Below the pieces are notes generated by a model. That model was not told where the DNA came from, did not search any database, and saw only the letters and a list, made by a program, of their open reading frames with translations. A DNA stretch of 64,000 bases from Atrichornis clamosus (taxonomy: Eukaryota > Chordata > Aves > Passeriformes > Menuridae): the NCBI GenBank assembly GCA_013400975.1, contig WBMZ01006343.1:1-64000 (forward strand), written 5' to 3'. Of this stretch, positions 63,093 to 64,000 are shown piece by piece. A program made the translations under genes and the position numbers. Position 1 is the first letter of the stretch. Every line of letters begins with the position of its first letter.

Positions 63093-64000
63093 TGGATTCT
63101 AGTGGATTTTTTCACACCAGCTAAATAGCACTCTCTTACTTCAATGTTACTAGTTCAACTTATGTCCCACAGCTTCCAGTGACATTACTATTTTCAACAA
63201 TTACGTAATACTCTGCAACAGTTAAAGCAACATATTAACACCAATTCATTCAACTTCACAACATGTGTCATGTGCAACATTCTGTATTTTTAACAGGTAA
63301 ACAAAGAGAGACAAAGCAGCCTGTTTTGCACTAAAAAGCAAAAAGGTAGCCAACAAGAGATTATTCTTCTGTATTTCCTTGATCTCAGTTTTGTCCACAG
63401 GCTGGATTTGCAAGATGTCAGGAAAAGTATCTTCATTATGAACAGTTATACTAAAATCCAGAAACTGGTACAGAACACTACTTTTTAAATATGCCATAGA
63501 ACTTCCCCCACCCTGATGTAAATTTTAAGGCTATCAGGCTATATTTTTAAAATATATATATAAGCCACAATGTCTTCTAAAACACATGAAAGTTCACCTA
63601 TAGAAAAGCTCAAACACTAAAATATACATGTCTGTGTCATACTAGAGATCTCTGATACTCCACAGATGCAGTATTCTCTAATGCCTCTGCACTGTCCATG
63701 AGCTCTGCTTGGAACTGCAGGCTAAGGTGAAGCACTCTTCCACTTGCATGATCTCTACTGGTTGGAGTTTTGGATTTTTTAAAAGAAAATGGTAACACTA
63801 GTGAGGTGTACTCCTGTTATTGCCCATGGCTTTATTTCTTGCACTTTAGTACAGAAAGCGAGTTACAGCAATTTCTATTTTACATGGTTGCATGGCCTCA
63901 TAATCACAGTATAGCAGCTCTAAAGACTGCATAAGGAGTATATGCCTCTTTTAGGAACTGAACTACTATTATTCCCTTTTTATTGAAGACAGCTAAGTCT

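Larger units (their letters stand above)
52818..64000 (-). other. MIDEAS 5' intron, continuing beyond the window
   Basis: At least 11 kb of AT-rich DNA with no CpG island and no recognised exon, so the MIDEAS promoter lies past 64000. It contains a short CA repeat (53329-53340), a G/T-rich tract near 55750-55790, an A13 run near 58700, a 104-codon + strand open frame (59868-60182), a 20-base palindrome (61720-61739) and a CR1 relic (about 63031-63092). Confidence 0.65.

Noticed and set aside
1..64000. Search for CRISPR arrays, operons, phage or toxin-antitoxin systems, or viral insertions
   Set aside because: No direct-repeat arrays or tightly packed frames, and no gag/pol/env-like sequence. 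The window is an ordinary vertebrate gene region.

Overview
The window is vertebrate nuclear DNA, almost certainly from a bird. Short coding exons with GT-AG introns are separated by AT-rich non-coding sequence, there is a CR1 retroposon at about 7306-7805, and the gene order ACOT family - DNAL1 - MIDEAS (ELMSAN1) matches human 14q24.3. I could not determine the species. No operon, CRISPR array or other prokaryotic system is present. All family assignments come from reading the translated exons and comparing them with remembered family motifs; no database search was run.

Region 1 (1 to about 6.6 kb, + strand): a three-exon gene of the acyl-CoA thioesterase / bile-acid-CoA:amino-acid N-acyltransferase family. 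It lacks only its first few codons, which lie before base 1. The alpha/beta-hydrolase fold is intact, but the nucleophile-elbow position that holds Ser (ACOT) or Cys (BAAT) in relatives reads Gly. This is the most interesting protein-level observation in the window. A CR1 copy at about 7.3-7.8 kb follows the gene.

Region 2 (about 7.85 to 24 kb, + strand): DNAL1, the outer-arm dynein light chain 1, complete in eight coding exons (196 residues). Its promoter is a CpG island. Repeated RFX-type half-sites sit directly before an initiator codon that is alone in its exon. After the stop comes DNAL1 3' UTR and intergenic DNA with no recognisable gene. The retrogene PNMA1, which occupies this interval in human, is not seen.

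Region 3 (about 26.2 to 64 kb, - strand): MIDEAS, the ELM2-SANT scaffold of the mitotic deacetylase complex MiDAC. Twelve coding exons read from 52586 down to a stop at 31337 and join in frame to 1118 residues. It has a long 3' UTR (about 31.3 to 26.2 kb), tail-to-tail with DNAL1, and a 5' intron running off the right edge. Its promoter is outside the window.

The three genes have unrelated jobs (fatty acyl-CoA metabolism, ciliary motility, chromatin deacetylation). Their adjacency is conserved vertebrate synteny rather than a functional cluster. The rest is intronic and intergenic sequence with a few small repeats, palindromes and two CR1 3'-end relics.
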